Of a stretch of 12,501 bases of DNA, positions 11,715 to 12,501 are shown piece after piece (positions within the stretch are counted from its first letter, which is position 1; every line of letters starts with the position of its first letter). Both the position numbers and the translations under genes were made by a program. The notes under the pieces were generated by a model. That model had not been told where the DNA came from. It did not search any database and was given only the letters and a program-made list of their open reading frames with translations. This DNA is from a bacterium. GTDB taxonomy: Bacteria > Babelota > Babeliae > Babelales > GCA-2401785. The stretch spans positions 1 through 12,501 of the forward strand of contig DAOVOC010000014.1 of assembly GCA_030629865.1 (NCBI GenBank), written 5' to 3'.

Positions 11715-12501
11715 GAATTCGGCAAGGACGTTAAATCTGAAATTAGTAAGCTTGGGTGGTTTGCTAGTTTATGGCCATTCAAAGGTCACGAAGCATCCAA
11801 AGCTCTTTATCTTTCTCTAATTTTTTCTTCCCTTATTTTCGCTTATTCAATTATTAAACCTCTTAAAGATACTGTTTTTGTAAGCTTTGTTGGAGCGACG
11901 TATATTCCGTGGGCGAAGCTACTGATGATAATTTCTTTGCCGATTTTTATGTATTTCTATCTAGCAGTTGGAAATAAACATAAGCGAACACAAGCGCTTG
12001 TGGTTTTTTCTTTGGTATACGGAATTGGGTGTCTGATGTTTATTGGGTTTATGATGCACCCCGTATTTGGAGTGCGCTGCACGATGTCTGGCCCATTTAG
12101 GTTGCTTGGGTGGCTTTTCTATGCTTTTTTGGATTTTTATTCAATAGCTGTTGTTGCAACGTTTTGGGCGCTGGTTAATTCGATAAGCACTCCAGAAGAG
12201 GCAAAAGGTTATTATGGAATAATGGTGGCGGCATCTAGAACTGCTGGAGCGGTTTCGTCTGGTATTGGTGCACTGCTTTTGCGAAGTGGATTGCAGGATA
12301 TAGTAACGGTTCCAATTTTGATTGGAATGTGTGCTGCAGGCCTTTTTGCTTGTGTTTTTTTTGTTCTCAGAATGTTTGAAAAAGTTCCGACAGATTATCT
12401 AAAAGGGTATTCCGATAGGCATGAGCATCATCAGAAAAAGAAGAAATTATCTTTTTGGGGTGGACTGCAGTCTTTGGTAACTCAGCCTTATGTTTTTTAT
12501 A
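11709..12501 (+). CDS. NTT/Tlc-family nucleotide transporter (ATP/ADP translocase type), N-terminal part
   Basis: The first 264 codons of a gene cut by the window end. The protein is very hydrophobic, with about six membrane helices visible, starting after a ~30-residue polar N-terminus. The first helix runs into AYSIIKPLKDTVFVSFVGA and a following IPWAKL, matching the conserved start of NTT carriers (L-R-D-T-K-D-T-L-V-V then P-F-L-K). A later FWALVNSISTPEEAKGYYGI segment also fits. NTT proteins have about twelve helices and exchange host ATP for ADP, or import nucleotides, in intracellular bacteria; substrate cannot be told from this half. ATG 11709 has ribosome site GAGGA at 11695-11699. 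A strong promoter and a long structured leader precede it. Histidine/lysine-rich HEHHQKKKK (~241-249) forms a cytoplasmic loop. Confidence 0.85.
   Translation, partial: MDEFGKDVKSEISKLGWFASLWPFKGHEASKALYLSLIFSSLIFAYSIIKPLKDTVFVSFVGATYIPWAKLLMIISLPIFMYFYLAVGNKHKRTQALVVFSLVYGIGCLMFIGFMMHPVFGVRCTMSGPFRLLGWLFYAFLDFYSIAVVATFWALVNSISTPEEAKGYYGIMVAASRTAGAVSSGIGALLLRSGLQDIVTVPILIGMCAAGLFACVFFVLRMFEKVPTDYLKGYSDRHEHHQKKKKLSFWGGLQSLVTQPYVFY

Overview
The window is chromosomal, AT-rich bacterial DNA. It combines core housekeeping genes (the end of plsX, gltX, lon) with genes that suggest life inside or beside a host cell. The strongest such clue is the start of an ATP/ADP-translocase-type nucleotide transporter (NTT/Tlc family), typical of obligate intracellular bacteria such as Chlamydiales, Rickettsiales and Candidatus Dependentiae (TM6). 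The gene mix and base composition fit Dependentiae best, but that placement is inference. The most unusual content is a substrate-binding protein next to a Cys-loop-type (pentameric ligand-gated) ion-channel homologue.

Layout, left to right. (1) Bases 2-2490, plus strand: an operon of plsX (3' end only), a single-pass membrane TPR-like protein overlapping it by 16 bases, and gltX, closed by a clear intrinsic terminator. (2) Bases 2505-4216: a promoter, a near-perfect 37-base palindrome in the 5' leader, and an exported alkaline-phosphatase-superfamily enzyme of the PafA type. (3) Bases 4332-7581: an exported LivK-type (PBP-I) binding protein with a long Lys/Glu-rich tether, a 28-codon ORF, and a 604-residue channel homologue. 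The 28-codon ORF is in frame with the channel gene and separated from it by one TGA. No ABC permease or ATPase gene is present, so the binding protein may serve the channel. (4) Bases 7578-8645, minus strand: an unrecognised exported protein with a possible Cys-His-Asp hydrolase core, overlapping the channel gene by 4 bases at the stop codons. (5) Bases 8646-8901: an intergenic stretch with three separate inverted repeats, one of them a perfect 13-bp palindromic arm pair resembling dispersed intergenic repeats. (6) Bases 8902-11310, minus strand: a complete lon protease with a lysine-rich tail. (7) Bases 11311-11708: a divergent control region with a lon promoter, a near-consensus sigma-70-type promoter for the transporter, and a leader of about 200 bases holding a perfect DnaA-box sequence, two mutually exclusive hairpins and a palindrome over the start codon. 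(8) From base 11709 to the window end: the N-terminal 264 residues of the nucleotide transporter.

Taken together, regions 2, 3, 4 and 8 look like an interface with the host: importing nucleotides, releasing phosphate from organic esters, sensing a small molecule through the binding protein and channel, and exporting a possible effector. Regions 1 and 6 are ordinary lipid, translation and protein-quality functions. No tRNA, rRNA, CRISPR array or insertion sequence was seen.
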